A stretch of 64,000 nt of DNA from Undibacterium sp. YM2 (GTDB lineage: Bacteria; Pseudomonadota; Gammaproteobacteria; Burkholderiales; Burkholderiaceae_D), in assembly GCF_009937975.1 (NCBI RefSeq), contig NZ_AP018441.1, forward strand, positions 4,340,001-4,404,000. Reading direction: 5' to 3'. Made by a program: the position numbers and the translations under genes. Below the pieces are notes generated by a model, which was not told where the DNA came from, made no database searches, and saw nothing but the letters and a program-made list of their open reading frames with translations. Below, piece by piece: positions 25,823-34,589 of the stretch; within the stretch, counting starts at the first letter, position 1; every line of letters begins with the position of its first letter.

Positions 25823-27295
25823 ATGAAACCACAGACCAGCGCATTACCCATTGCCATCATCGGCGCCGGACCAGTCGGGCTGGCGGCAGCCGCGCACCTG
25901 CTCTTGCGCAGCCAGCAGCCACTGATACTGGAAAGCGCAGCAAGCATTGCCGCCAACCTCGCCAGTTATCGCCAGGTGCGCCTGTTTTCGCCATGGCGCT
26001 ACAATCTGGACCAGGCTGCAGTCAGCTTGCTGACAGCGTCAGGCTGGCAGCAGCCTGATCCTGAAGGCTTGCCAACTGCCGGGGAGATGATAGACCACTA
26101 CCTGCAGCCACTTGCCCAGCTACCCGCCATCGCAGCAAGTCTGCACCTGCAACACCGTGTCATCGCCGTCAGCAGGCAATCTTACGACAAGGTCAAGACC
26201 AAAGGGCGGGAAGACGCCGCCTTTGTCTTGCGGGTAGCAACACCAGAGGGCGAACGGGATTACCTCGCCAGCGCCATTATCGATGCCAGCGGCACCTGGT
26301 CGCAACCCAACCCGCTGGGAGCGAATGGCATACCCGCCATCGGTGAAGAGCAATATGCAGCCCACATCAGCTACGGAATGCCCGACATACTTGGCACACA
26401 GCGCCAGCGTTTTGCTGGCAAACGGGTGCTGGTCGTGGGCACCGGGCATTCAGCCGCAGGCAACCTGCTGGCGCTGGCACAACTGGCAGAACAAGTGCCG
26501 GGTACCACCCTGCTGTGGGCAATCCGGGGCAATCATGTTGCCAAGGTATTTGGCGGCGGCAGTGCCGATGGCCTGCCAGCACGGGGGCAGCTTGGTGCCC
26601 GCCTGAAGGCCTTGAAGGATACTGGCCAGCTCAGTCTGTACCGCAATTTCAGGATACGGCAATTGCAGTCTGGCGAGCATGGCGAAGATGGCATCACCGT
26701 CACAGGCGACATGCATCTGGGTGAAACACCTGTCCTTTCCGGCATAGATGAAATCATCGCCGCCACCGGGGCCAGGCCCGACCTTAGCCTCAGCCGTGAA
26801 TTGCGCCTGCGCCATGACCCCTGGCTGGAAAGCACAGAAGCACTCGCGCCACTGATCGACCCTAATGAACATAGCTGCGGCACGGTGCGCCCGCATGGCC
26901 ACCGCGAGCTGGCCCACCCTGAGCCGGGCTACTATGCCGTGGGAGCCAAGAGCTATGGTCGCGCCCCCAACTTTCTGATGGCGACAGGGTATGAACAGGT
27001 GCGCTCCGTAGTTGCCGCATTGTCGGGCGACCTGGCTGCCGCCGACGAGGTACAGTTAAGCCTGCCGCAAACCGGCATCTGCAGCACACAGCCGGTCTAT
27101 GAATTACCTGAGAAAGAAGAACCGGCCGCATGCTGTGGCGGCGCTGCACCGGCAGGTGCAAACGCCTGTTGCGCACTCGATGCCACTGAAAAAGCCAAAG
27201 GAAATGCGGGTTGTGGATGCAGTACACAAAGCGAGACGCCAGCAATGCCAACGCTAAGCAAGCCAGCAGCAAGCAAGCCAAATTGCTGCTCTTGA
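25823..27295 (+). CDS. FAD/NAD(P)-dependent oxidoreductase with cysteine-rich tail, arsenic island
   Basis: A flavoprotein of about 490 residues. N-terminal FAD motif AIIGAGPVGLAAAAHLL, a second dinucleotide motif VLVVGTGHSAAGNLLAL (about 200) and an IDEIIAATGARPDLSL motif (about 310), as in flavin monooxygenase-like proteins such as ArsO. The last 60 residues form a low-complexity tail with nine cysteines, including ACCGG, ACCAL, GCGCS and NCCS. Pairs of this kind can bind As(III). ATG 25823 is chosen because GGAG lies 6 bases upstream. The MFS gene follows after 19 bp. The reaction is unknown; oxidation or reduction of an organoarsenical is an inference from context. Confidence 0.82.
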   Translation: MKPQTSALPIAIIGAGPVGLAAAAHLLLRSQQPLILESAASIAANLASYRQVRLFSPWRYNLDQAAVSLLTASGWQQPDPEGLPTAGEMIDHYLQPLAQLPAIAASLHLQHRVIAVSRQSYDKVKTKGREDAAFVLRVATPEGERDYLASAIIDASGTWSQPNPLGANGIPAIGEEQYAAHISYGMPDILGTQRQRFAGKRVLVVGTGHSAAGNLLALAQLAEQVPGTTLLWAIRGNHVAKVFGGGSADGLPARGQLGARLKALKDTGQLSLYRNFRIRQLQSGEHGEDGITVTGDMHLGETPVLSGIDEIIAATGARPDLSLSRELRLRHDPWLESTEALAPLIDPNEHSCGTVRPHGHRELAHPEPGYYAVGAKSYGRAPNFLMATGYEQVRSVVAALSGDLAAADEVQLSLPQTGICSTQPVYELPEKEEPAACCGGAAPAGANACCALDATEKAKGNAGCGCSTQSETPAMPTLSKPAASKPNCCS

Positions 27296-27314
27296 GATTT
27301 GCAGGTACCTATCG

Positions 27315-28529
27315 ATGAACCAGCAGCTACTGACCAGAAAAACCATCGCCATCCTGGGTTTTACCCAAATCGCCTCCTGGGGGTCGCTGTACTATGCCAT
27401 CGCCATCCTGGCACCGTCCATCCAGCAAGAAATGGGCTGGTCATCTGGCACCGTGTTTGGTGCTTTCTCCTGGAGCCTGCTGGTGGCCGGGCTGGCCTCC
27501 ACTCCAGTGGGCATGCTGCTCGACCGGCATGGCGGGCGGCTGGTGATGGCCAGCGGCTCTTTGCTGTGCGCTGCAGGCATGGTCTTGCTGAGCATGGCAC
27601 AGGCCAAGGCTGTGTATTTCATGGCCTGGACACTGCTGGGGCTGGGAATGGCGCTAAGCCTGTATGAAGCCGCCTTCGCAACCATCAACCGCATGATACT
27701 GGCGAACAGCCGTCAGGCCATCTCTACCCTGACACTGTTCGGTGGCTTTGCCAGCACCGTGTTCTGGCCGCTGACCTTAAAGCTCAACAGCCTGCTGGGC
27801 TGGCGTGACACCTACCTGCTGTATGGCATGCTGCAATTGTGCCTGTGCCTGCCGCTGCACCTGATGCTGGGTACCGCCAAAGCCAGCAACACACCAGACA
27901 GCGCGCACGGCCAGACCTCACTGGCAAGACCTGGCCATACCCTGGCCGAAGCCCTGCGCCATCCGGCATTCTGGAAACTGGCGCTGGCCTTTTGTGCGAA
28001 CAGCTTTGTGTTTTCTACGCTCTCGGTCCACCTCATCCCCTTGCTGGGCCAGTTTGGTCATGCCAGCGCCTGGGTAGTCATGATGGCCGCCTTCATCGGC
28101 CCCATGCAAGTCGCTGGCCGCCTCGGTGAAATGACGTTTGCCAGACATGCCTTGCCACAGACCGTCGGCAAATGGGTGTTCACCGCCCTGCCCGCGGCCT
28201 TGCTGGTGCTGATGTCATTTGGTACGCAAGCATGGGCAGTCGCCCTGTTCTGCCTGCTGTACGGCCTCAGCAACGGCATCCTGACGATAGTGCGCGGAAC
28301 AATACCGCAAGCCCTGTTCGGGCGGGATAACTATGGTGCGATTTCCGGTGCGCTGGCTGGCCCCTCGCTGCTATCCAAAGCTGCAGGCCCACTTGCGATG
28401 GCTGTCGTGGCGCAAGATTCCACAACACCTTACCCGTTTCTGCTGATACTCTTGCTGTTTACCCTCGCCTCACTGGCATTTTACCTGGCCGCAGTCAGGC
28501 AGCAAGCAGTGAGCCTGGAAGCCAGCTAA
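27315..28529 (+). CDS. MFS transporter, arsenic island
   Basis: A 404-residue inner-membrane MFS protein with twelve predicted helices (first helix FTQIASWGSLYYAIAIL; loop 2-3 DRHGGRLVMASGSLL). The IASWGSLYY helix is typical of a subgroup of MFS exporters often found in ars clusters. It sits between the flavoprotein and an ArsN1-type acetyltransferase, so export of an arsenical (an ArsK- or ArsJ-like job) is inferred. No specific residue proves this. Confidence 0.85.
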   Translation: MNQQLLTRKTIAILGFTQIASWGSLYYAIAILAPSIQQEMGWSSGTVFGAFSWSLLVAGLASTPVGMLLDRHGGRLVMASGSLLCAAGMVLLSMAQAKAVYFMAWTLLGLGMALSLYEAAFATINRMILANSRQAISTLTLFGGFASTVFWPLTLKLNSLLGWRDTYLLYGMLQLCLCLPLHLMLGTAKASNTPDSAHGQTSLARPGHTLAEALRHPAFWKLALAFCANSFVFSTLSVHLIPLLGQFGHASAWVVMMAAFIGPMQVAGRLGEMTFARHALPQTVGKWVFTALPAALLVLMSFGTQAWAVALFCLLYGLSNGILTIVRGTIPQALFGRDNYGAISGALAGPSLLSKAAGPLAMAVVAQDSTTPYPFLLILLLFTLASLAFYLAAVRQQAVSLEAS

Positions 28530-28549
28530 ACCCACTCAAGTCCAGCACC

Positions 28550-29035
28550 ATGATACGAACAGCCACCGCCGCCGACGCCGCCGCCATCATCAACATCTAC
28601 AACCACTACATCGCCACGACCACCATCAGCTTTGAAGAAAACCCGGTCACAGAACAGGAGATGGCCCAGCGCATCAAGGATGTCAGCGCCAGCCTGCCCT
28701 GGTATGTAGAAGAACAGGATGGCGTAGTCATCGGCTATGCCTATGCCACTCCATGGCGGGCCCGCAGCGCCTACCGGTTTTCAGTAGAAAGCACGGTGTA
28801 TGTCGCCACCAGCCATGAAGGCCAGGGCATAGGCAAGCGCCTGTATCAAACCCTGATAGCCGACCTGCGCCAGCGCGGCATCCACGTCATCATAGGCGGC
28901 ATCGCCCAACCCAACGCCGCCAGCGTCGCCCTGCATGAAAGCCTGGGTTTCGAGAAAGTCGCCCACTTCAAGGACGTAGGGCGCAAGTTTGAACAATGGG
29001 TGGATGTAGGATATTGGGAATTGCAGTTGAATTGA
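28550..29035 (+). CDS. arsN1: GNAT acetyltransferase, arsinothricin/phosphinothricin resistance type (ArsN1-like)
   Basis: A 161-residue GNAT enzyme. IRTATAADAAAIINIYNHYI and TTISFEENPVTEQEM at the N-terminus, GYAYATPWRARSAYRFSVES in the middle, the acetyl-CoA loop GQGIGKRLYQ (about 91-100) and NAASVALHESLGF near the end match PAT/ArsN1 proteins. ArsN1 acetylates the amine of arsinothricin, a glutamate-mimic organoarsenical antibiotic; PAT does the same with phosphinothricin. Location in an arsenic operon favours the former. The next GNAT starts 4 bp later. Confidence 0.85.
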   Translation: MIRTATAADAAAIINIYNHYIATTTISFEENPVTEQEMAQRIKDVSASLPWYVEEQDGVVIGYAYATPWRARSAYRFSVESTVYVATSHEGQGIGKRLYQTLIADLRQRGIHVIIGGIAQPNAASVALHESLGFEKVAHFKDVGRKFEQWVDVGYWELQLN

Positions 29036-29039
29036 GCAC

Positions 29040-29543
29040 ATGAAGACAAACTGGATCATACGCCCGGCGACACCATCAGATATCGCCATCATCACCCGCC
29101 AGCGCTTCCACCGGGAAGACGAACGGCAAGAAGACCTGGATGCCTATGCAAACTGGCTGACAGGCACGCTGGCTGCCGGCAATTACCTGGGTTTGCTGGC
29201 CCAGGCCGGAGACACAGTCGTCGCTGGTGCAGGCCTCTCCATACTGGATTGGGGACCAATACGCGGCGATACACAGGCCCGTCGCGGCAGGATAGTCAAT
29301 GTGTATACCGCACCAGACTGGCGCAGGCTGGGCATTGCCAGGGCACTGGTCGCAGGCATGCTGCAACTGGGCAAGGAGCAAGGCCTGAACACCTTCAATC
29401 TGAGTGCCTCAGAAGAAGGCCAGCCACTGTACCGGGACCTGGGTTTTGTTTCTTATGCGGCGGAGATGATATACAGGTCAGGAACAGGTCAGGAAAACAA
29501 GAGAGTTAGTACAGGTGGTCAACATCATTCTGGACGTCCTTGA
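29040..29543 (+). CDS. GNAT family N-acetyltransferase
   Basis: A 167-residue GNAT protein distinct from the ArsN1-like one: IRPATPSDIAIITRQRFHRE, VYTAPDWRRLGIARALVAGML (acetyl-CoA loop about 95-105) and FNLSASEEGQPLYRDLGF. It starts 4 bp after the ArsN1-like stop codon, so it is in the same operon. The substrate is unknown; its place in an arsenic unit is notable. Confidence 0.87.
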   Translation: MKTNWIIRPATPSDIAIITRQRFHREDERQEDLDAYANWLTGTLAAGNYLGLLAQAGDTVVAGAGLSILDWGPIRGDTQARRGRIVNVYTAPDWRRLGIARALVAGMLQLGKEQGLNTFNLSASEEGQPLYRDLGFVSYAAEMIYRSGTGQENKRVSTGGQHHSGRP

Positions 29544-29554
29544 AACTCAAATGA

Positions 29555-30406
29555 CTATTTCACTTCTTCGTAATAATCGTCATAAGGCCAGTAATCCCCA
29601 TCATTTGCAGATGCCATATTTGTGATACAACGATGTTTCAACAGATTGATGCGATCTGCTGTAATCAAATCATCCATCATCGCGTGCGCAGGGATAGATT
29701 CTCTCAAATCAATCGCCTTGACGCCACGATCAACGTTATAGGCATAGCGATCACCCAGATCAAAATCACGCCGGAAATCTGTCCGCCATTGTGAATTGCG
29801 TCCCCATCCATGGGAGAGATCATTCGCTGGCCGGTATTTCCTGCGATACGCCCAGTATAAACAAGAGCAGTCTGCAATTCCCCTGCTCAGCAGATGCGCA
29901 GGGGCTTTCACCCTGACGCCCGCACGTGCAAACATCATATTCCCCAGCATGAAGGCAGGCCACAGCACTTCCAATAATTCGATACTGTTACCTTCACTTT
30001 GAATCACGTCCACGATTTCACATGAAAATGCGTGAAATTGCACAGGTTTAAGCACCTCAAAACCAAGGTGTGTGAATAATTCTGTATAGTTCTCCATCGT
30101 CGTACCTAAGCCAGCAACATCAAGGTCTCCGGGCTGAAACGACAACAACATCAGATCGCTCAGGCGCGAAGCACAATACAGATTCATGCTTTCACCTTCC
30201 AGCAAATCTGGCCACGGATGTGCGCTACTATCCCGATCACGGATTTCTTTAAAATATTGTCCAGCAGACTTCAACGCATCCCAATGCGCGAGAAAAACCT
30301 CTTGCCAGATTTGCTCTCCCTGATACTCGCAAACAGCAGCATACAAATTACGCAAACTACCAGACTCGTGCCTCTTTGCATCAAAGGGAATCGATAAAAT
30401 AGGCAT
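29555..30406 (-). CDS. Hypothetical protein
   Basis: A 283-residue soluble protein. Visible features: SLRNLYAAVCEYQGEQIW, a central FLAHWDALKSAG segment, and an acidic C-terminus rich in Asp and Tyr (YWPYDDYYEE). I do not recognise the family. Start is ATG 30406, with GTG 30409 as alternative. It starts within 4-6 bases of the stop codon of the zinc-ribbon gene, so the two are coupled. Lower GC than the ars genes. Confidence 0.75.
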   Translation of the reverse strand: MPILSIPFDAKRHESGSLRNLYAAVCEYQGEQIWQEVFLAHWDALKSAGQYFKEIRDRDSSAHPWPDLLEGESMNLYCASRLSDLMLLSFQPGDLDVAGLGTTMENYTELFTHLGFEVLKPVQFHAFSCEIVDVIQSEGNSIELLEVLWPAFMLGNMMFARAGVRVKAPAHLLSRGIADCSCLYWAYRRKYRPANDLSHGWGRNSQWRTDFRRDFDLGDRYAYNVDRGVKAIDLRESIPAHAMMDDLITADRINLLKHRCITNMASANDGDYWPYDDYYEEVK

Positions 30407-30409
30407 CAC

Positions 30410-30766
30410 TTAATTGGCTTTCTGTTTCAAATCTGATGGAGCGCCGGAATCAGAATTCTCCACTTCCCACACCAGGTTTAGCGACTTGCAGCGCAGGCAA
30501 TCGACAATTGCGCCATCACCCAATACTGATTTGCACTGGTGGCAGCGACGGCCTGGCAGAGCGACATGCATGAAAGTTGCCTTGGCTTCACCGATGGAAC
30601 AGGAAGTCATCGCCCGTATCGCCGGAACAAAGCCCAGAAAATCAGCTTTCGCTGCTTTGGCATGCAAAGCTGTCCTGTCAACCTCATCTTCAACCCAGAT
30701 AAGTTCTGACAAACAACCACATTGCTTGCAGCGCGGCTCGCGCTGATTGACTTCATCGATATTCAT
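30410..30766 (-). CDS. Hypothetical zinc-ribbon protein
   Basis: A 118-residue protein with three CxxC pairs (CKQCGC about 13-18, CHQCK about 76, CLRCK about 90), suggesting one or two zinc ribbons. Between them lies FVPAIRAMTSCSIGEAKATFMHV, which resembles the L7/L12 C-terminal-like helix pair (AIRxxTxxxLxEAK). The function is unknown. Between SRAP and the hypothetical gene at 29555, all on the minus strand. Confidence 0.78.
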   Translation of the reverse strand: MNIDEVNQREPRCKQCGCLSELIWVEDEVDRTALHAKAAKADFLGFVPAIRAMTSCSIGEAKATFMHVALPGRRCHQCKSVLGDGAIVDCLRCKSLNLVWEVENSDSGAPSDLKQKAN

Positions 30767-30775
30767 CTACTGCTT

Positions 30776-31489
30776 TCAATCAAACAAATCCAGATTAGTC
30801 GGCACCACTATCTGCGGCTTCTTAGGCTTGATAATCTTCGCGACTTTCTCCACCGGCGGCTTGGGAAAGAAATCAGCAAACATGCGATCAGCCGGATAAG
30901 GCCGCAAGAAGGCGCGGGCGAATTCCGGGTCGCGGCAGGATAGCCAGTCATCAAAATCTTCTGGCGGCACGATGACGAGGGAGCGTTTTTCTTCGCCGGG
31001 TTTGTGGAAGCGGCTCATCAGCGGATGCTCGTCGGCATTGATGGTGATTTGCGTAAAAGAATAACTGACGCTGCCATCTTCCTGCGGCCATTCCTTGTAC
31101 AGGCCTGCCACGGCAAAGTCAGGTTCTTCGATGAGCCCTATGCGCCAGCGTTCGGCTGCGCCGCTTTCATAATTGGGTTCAAAGAAGTGTTGCATGGGCA
31201 CCAGGCAGAGTTTGCCGCTGTGCCAGGATGGCGCATAGCTGCGCAGCGATCCCAGCGTCTCTGCCCTGGCATTCATGGTCGAAAATCGTTTGACACCGGG
31301 CTGCATCTTTGACTTGGGTATCATGCTGTAAGCACCTAACAGGGCTTGCCGCCTGCCCTGCTCATCATGCCTGATGATGGGGGCATCGTAGTCTTGCCAG
31401 ACTTCAACATTCCAGTCGTACATGCTCCTGCCGTGGACTTTGAAATACTCCATCAGCTCTGGGCGCGTGGGGGTGTAGTTGATGCACAT
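30776..31489 (-). CDS. SRAP domain protein (YedK/HMCES family)
   Basis: A 237-residue SOS-response-associated peptidase. Start ATG 31489 places the catalytic cysteine at position 2 (MCINYTP), as autoprocessing demands. Other conserved parts are FSTMNARAETLGSL, the CLVPMQHFFEPNYE segment (with H and E of the active site) and SFTQITINADEHPLMSRFHKP. The family covalently traps abasic sites in single-stranded DNA. This member has a somewhat divergent FEPNYE in place of FYEW. No SOS box was identified. Confidence 0.92.
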   Translation of the reverse strand: MCINYTPTRPELMEYFKVHGRSMYDWNVEVWQDYDAPIIRHDEQGRRQALLGAYSMIPKSKMQPGVKRFSTMNARAETLGSLRSYAPSWHSGKLCLVPMQHFFEPNYESGAAERWRIGLIEEPDFAVAGLYKEWPQEDGSVSYSFTQITINADEHPLMSRFHKPGEEKRSLVIVPPEDFDDWLSCRDPEFARAFLRPYPADRMFADFFPKPPVEKVAKIIKPKKPQIVVPTNLDLFD

Positions 31490-31660
31490 GGATAATAGCT
31501 TGTTACACTCGTTGGATTTCGTCGTTGCTCGCATTTTCTCACATCTGCCATGGTAAAAATGCCGCCCGATTACCGCTGCTTAAAACTTGCGCAGCCGACC
31601 CTTGTCTGGTTATAGTCCTGCTTCCATCTTATTCAAATAACAAAATCAGGAGACCAGGAT

Positions 31661-33049
31661 ATGCCCGCAACCATCGAAGCTGTGCACGCATCAACAAGAT
31701 CAGTAAGCTGCCTGTACAGGCTGGCCTTGCTTTCAGCTCTGTTTGCCTTGCCTTATGCCAGCGTACAGGCCCAGGTACAATTCAGCATGACGGCCAGCAA
31801 CCCTGCCTTGTCAGGCGAGCCTCTGGGTATCAGCCTCAAGGGCTTGCAGCCCGGGCAAACCGTGCAGCTCTTTGCCGAGCGCCGTTTTGCACCGAATGCC
31901 CCCATCTTCATGTCCAGTGCAGAAATGCAGGCCGATGCACAGGGCAATATCGCCCTGGCCACTACCGAGTCCAAGGCTGGCAGCTACACTGGCGTGGATG
32001 CGGCAGGCCTGTTCTGGTCAATGCAAACCAGCAACAAGGTCGATACCGCATGGCAAGCCGCAGAAACCCGGCTGACCGCACTGGCGGGCCAGCAGCAGCT
32101 CGCGCAAATGACATTCGCCCTCCGCAGCACGATCACGCCAGTCAAGACCGAGGCCATTGCCGGGCACACGGGTGCAAAGATTTACCTGCCTGCCACCAGC
32201 GTCAATGCCAATGGCAAGCCACCTGTCGTCATCATCCTCGGCGGCTCTGAAGGTGGTGACTCTGCCGGGCGGCGCTTTGGCCTCAAGCTGGCGGCGCGCG
32301 GCTTTGCCGCTGTGAGCTACCCCTACTATTCACCGAATACGCCGCGCGGGCAAGAAGTGCCCGGCTTGCCCAAAGACTTTATCGACATCCCCATCGATGG
32401 CCTGGATGCGCTGTACAAAACCCTGGCAGCACGCAATGACATAGACAGCACCCAGGTCGCCCTGATGGGTGGCTCAAAAGGTGCAGAGATGGCCTTGCTG
32501 TCTGCCAGCCTGCTGCCCTGGGTAAAAGCCGTGGTCGCCATCGCCCCGAGTGACCTGGTATGGGAAGGCTTTGCCATGGAAAGGATGCTGGAAGCTGGCC
32601 GCTATGGCAGCTTTAGCTACCAGGGCAAGACCCTGCCCTACACGCCCAATGCCGGTCTCGACAAGGCCTTTGCCACTACCCAACCGGTGCTGGCCCACAT
32701 CTACATCGAAGGCCGCAAAGCCTACCCAGAACGCGCCAAAGCTGCCCGCATCGCGGTAGAAAATTTCAAAGGCAAACTCTTGCTGATCGCAGGCGGCGAC
32801 GACCAGATGTGGCCTTCGCTGGACATGGCCAACAACATCGTCAACAGCCGCAAGGCAGCAGGGCTGGAAACAGAATTGCTCGCCTTCCCTAAAGCCGGGC
32901 ACCTGGTCGGCGGTGATGGCTACAGCCCGAATGATTACTACACCCCATTTGCCATGGGTGGCAATGCCAGAGAAGATGGCCATGCGCAGACTGTCGCCTG
33001 GCCGGCGACCATGGGGTTTTTGAAGAAGGCTTTGCAGAGCAAAAAATGA
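31661..33049 (+). CDS. Exported acyl-CoA thioester hydrolase/BAAT family protein
   Basis: A 462-residue protein with a signal peptide (LYRLALLSALFALPYASVQA). The N-terminal beta-sandwich (about 40-150, ALSGEPLGISLKGLQPGQTV) is the acyl-CoA thioesterase/BAAT N-domain; the C-terminal alpha/beta-hydrolase part (about 170-460) has the nucleophile elbow ALMGGSKGAEMAL and GKLLLIAGGDDQMWPS, with a histidine in KAGHLVGG. The nucleophile position reads GGSKG, serine rather than the cysteine of BAAT enzymes. The substrate is unknown; export argues against a CoA-ester substrate. Confidence 0.87.
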   Translation: MPATIEAVHASTRSVSCLYRLALLSALFALPYASVQAQVQFSMTASNPALSGEPLGISLKGLQPGQTVQLFAERRFAPNAPIFMSSAEMQADAQGNIALATTESKAGSYTGVDAAGLFWSMQTSNKVDTAWQAAETRLTALAGQQQLAQMTFALRSTITPVKTEAIAGHTGAKIYLPATSVNANGKPPVVIILGGSEGGDSAGRRFGLKLAARGFAAVSYPYYSPNTPRGQEVPGLPKDFIDIPIDGLDALYKTLAARNDIDSTQVALMGGSKGAEMALLSASLLPWVKAVVAIAPSDLVWEGFAMERMLEAGRYGSFSYQGKTLPYTPNAGLDKAFATTQPVLAHIYIEGRKAYPERAKAARIAVENFKGKLLLIAGGDDQMWPSLDMANNIVNSRKAAGLETELLAFPKAGHLVGGDGYSPNDYYTPFAMGGNAREDGHAQTVAWPATMGFLKKALQSKK

Positions 33050-33155
33050 CGGTGATCCCGCGACAGGCCAAAAGAAGTTGTTGAGGCTGCCGCCAATTTG
33101 TTTATGATGAAGGCTTTTGCAAGCTGCCCTCATCTTCACATCACCAATTTTTCCC

Positions 33156-33950
33156 ATGCATTCCAGTCTGAAAGTTTTACTTGCTCTGCTTATTCTGATG
33201 GCTGGTATTTTGCTGTTGGACCGCCAGCTTCCAGCCACAGAAATGATGACAACGATCATCAGCAGCGAAGCAGACAACATGCGTTATAACCTGCCTCTTA
33301 GTGGCGGTGACGAGACCAGTTGCAAGCCACGAAATACAGATACGCTGCCACTACCTGCCCAGACCCTGGCGGTGATACAACACACTGCCCTATTCGGAAT
33401 TTGCCTTAACGTAAAACCAGTCCCCAAAGCTGTACTGGCCTGCCGTGACGAGCAGGTGGAAAAAATTTACCAGCAGGCGCTGGAATTTGAACAACAATTG
33501 AAACTCGTGCAAGCGCATGATTACTATGAAGCCGTGTGCAACGCGCGCGGTTCAAAGATTAACAATTCAGACAACAGCAATTCACAAAGTGGCAAAAAAG
33601 ATCCCTGCGAGACTAGCCAGAGACTTTATACAAAAACGCAAAAAACCTACGATGCTGTCATCGCCGCCCTGGAAAATGTGAAATCAGGAACCGGGCAATA
33701 TCCAGACAAGCTTGACAGCATACGGGGTGACCTGTCACCCGTCATGCAAGAGCTGGCACAAGATTTTGTCTATTGCAAAAAAACCAGACCCGGCGACAGA
33801 ACTGCCCCATGCTCTGATGGTGGCGAATCTTTTTCCGATCACGAAATTACTGTTGACACTGGCCTGCACAGGGCCAGGCCAGCACTTGAACAAAAACTGG
33901 CGATACCGCAGTTTTTGCATTGCGTGGCTGCTGGTACAAGCAAACAATGA
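33156..33950 (+). CDS. Hypothetical protein with N-terminal membrane anchor
   Basis: A 264-residue protein. Start ATG 33156 gives MHSSLKVLLALLILMAGILL, a single membrane anchor; a longer frame to 33117 is possible. The periplasmic part has a coiled helical region (DEQVEKIYQQALEFEQQLKL), a Ser/Asn-rich linker (NNSDNSNSQSG) and a KSGTGQYPDKLDSI stretch resembling the YPxxLDxI motif of pseudopilin-like proteins. The last 60 residues look atypical, so a frameshift near the 3' end cannot be excluded. Confidence 0.65.
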   Translation: MHSSLKVLLALLILMAGILLLDRQLPATEMMTTIISSEADNMRYNLPLSGGDETSCKPRNTDTLPLPAQTLAVIQHTALFGICLNVKPVPKAVLACRDEQVEKIYQQALEFEQQLKLVQAHDYYEAVCNARGSKINNSDNSNSQSGKKDPCETSQRLYTKTQKTYDAVIAALENVKSGTGQYPDKLDSIRGDLSPVMQELAQDFVYCKKTRPGDRTAPCSDGGESFSDHEITVDTGLHRARPALEQKLAIPQFLHCVAAGTSKQ

Positions 33951-34072
33951 GCGATGCCAGTCAATTACATCCAAATCACAATGGCATGTTCTGGAAGAAA
34001 GCACAAAAACTTCTTGCTGAATCACACGCTACAATACTCCCTAATCTCGCTGCCCATCGCCGCACATCTTAA
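33947..34072 (+). CDS. Candidate small ORF (41 residues)
   Basis: An ATG overlaps the stop codon of the previous gene (ATGA), and the frame MSDASQLHPNHNGMFWKKAQ and onward ends at 34072, before the next gene. Evidence is only the coupling arrangement and plausible composition. It may instead be the true C-terminus of the upstream gene in a shifted frame. Confidence 0.2.
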   Translation: MSDASQLHPNHNGMFWKKAQKLLAESHATILPNLAAHRRTS

Positions 34073-34130
34073 GCGTTGAACTTTTCGCCGCAACACCCCT
34101 GAATCTCGTTTTCATACCAGAAAGAAAATC

Positions 34131-34589
34131 ATGTCTTCACCTCAAGAATTAATACTTCATATAGCGGCAGATGTAGAAATATCTGACATTGAAGATATCT
34201 TGCACATCAAGTTTGAGCCCGTGGATAATTATTACGATTTTATTGCTACTGTAGTTATCGGACAAATGATGGTGAATTTAAGAGAGCCATTCTGGAAATC
34301 ATACAAGACGAGCTGTGGCGTGCCATTTAAGTTCAGGATTGAATTTGAATGTGAAAATTCGTTGGTGCGCTCGCGGGAAATCCTGATGATGCAATTATGC
34401 AAGGAACTTCATGCAAAATTTGGAGGGCATTATGTCGCATCCCGTGATGACGCTCCTATAGAATTCTGGACAGATGATAAAGGCTTCATCATCAATGAGG
34501 CCGAGCGGGCATACTACGATATGTTTCCCCATCATTTCACGAGCAGCAATTTTATCAATGCCCTGACTTGCGTTGGTAAAAATGACTAA
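34131..34589 (+). CDS. Hypothetical protein, first of a tandem pair
   Basis: A 152-residue soluble acidic protein with a start preceded by AAAGAAAATC. It shares layout with the next product: a strand-rich N-terminus, a KPEWKxYRxxxE/EPFWKSYKTSCG motif, a helix with MQLCKELHAKFGGHYVASRDD and a terminal YYDMFPHHF. AT-rich relative to the surroundings. Paired small proteins like this are often immunity proteins, but no toxin is adjacent. Confidence 0.72.
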   Translation: MSSPQELILHIAADVEISDIEDILHIKFEPVDNYYDFIATVVIGQMMVNLREPFWKSYKTSCGVPFKFRIEFECENSLVRSREILMMQLCKELHAKFGGHYVASRDDAPIEFWTDDKGFIINEAERAYYDMFPHHFTSSNFINALTCVGKND

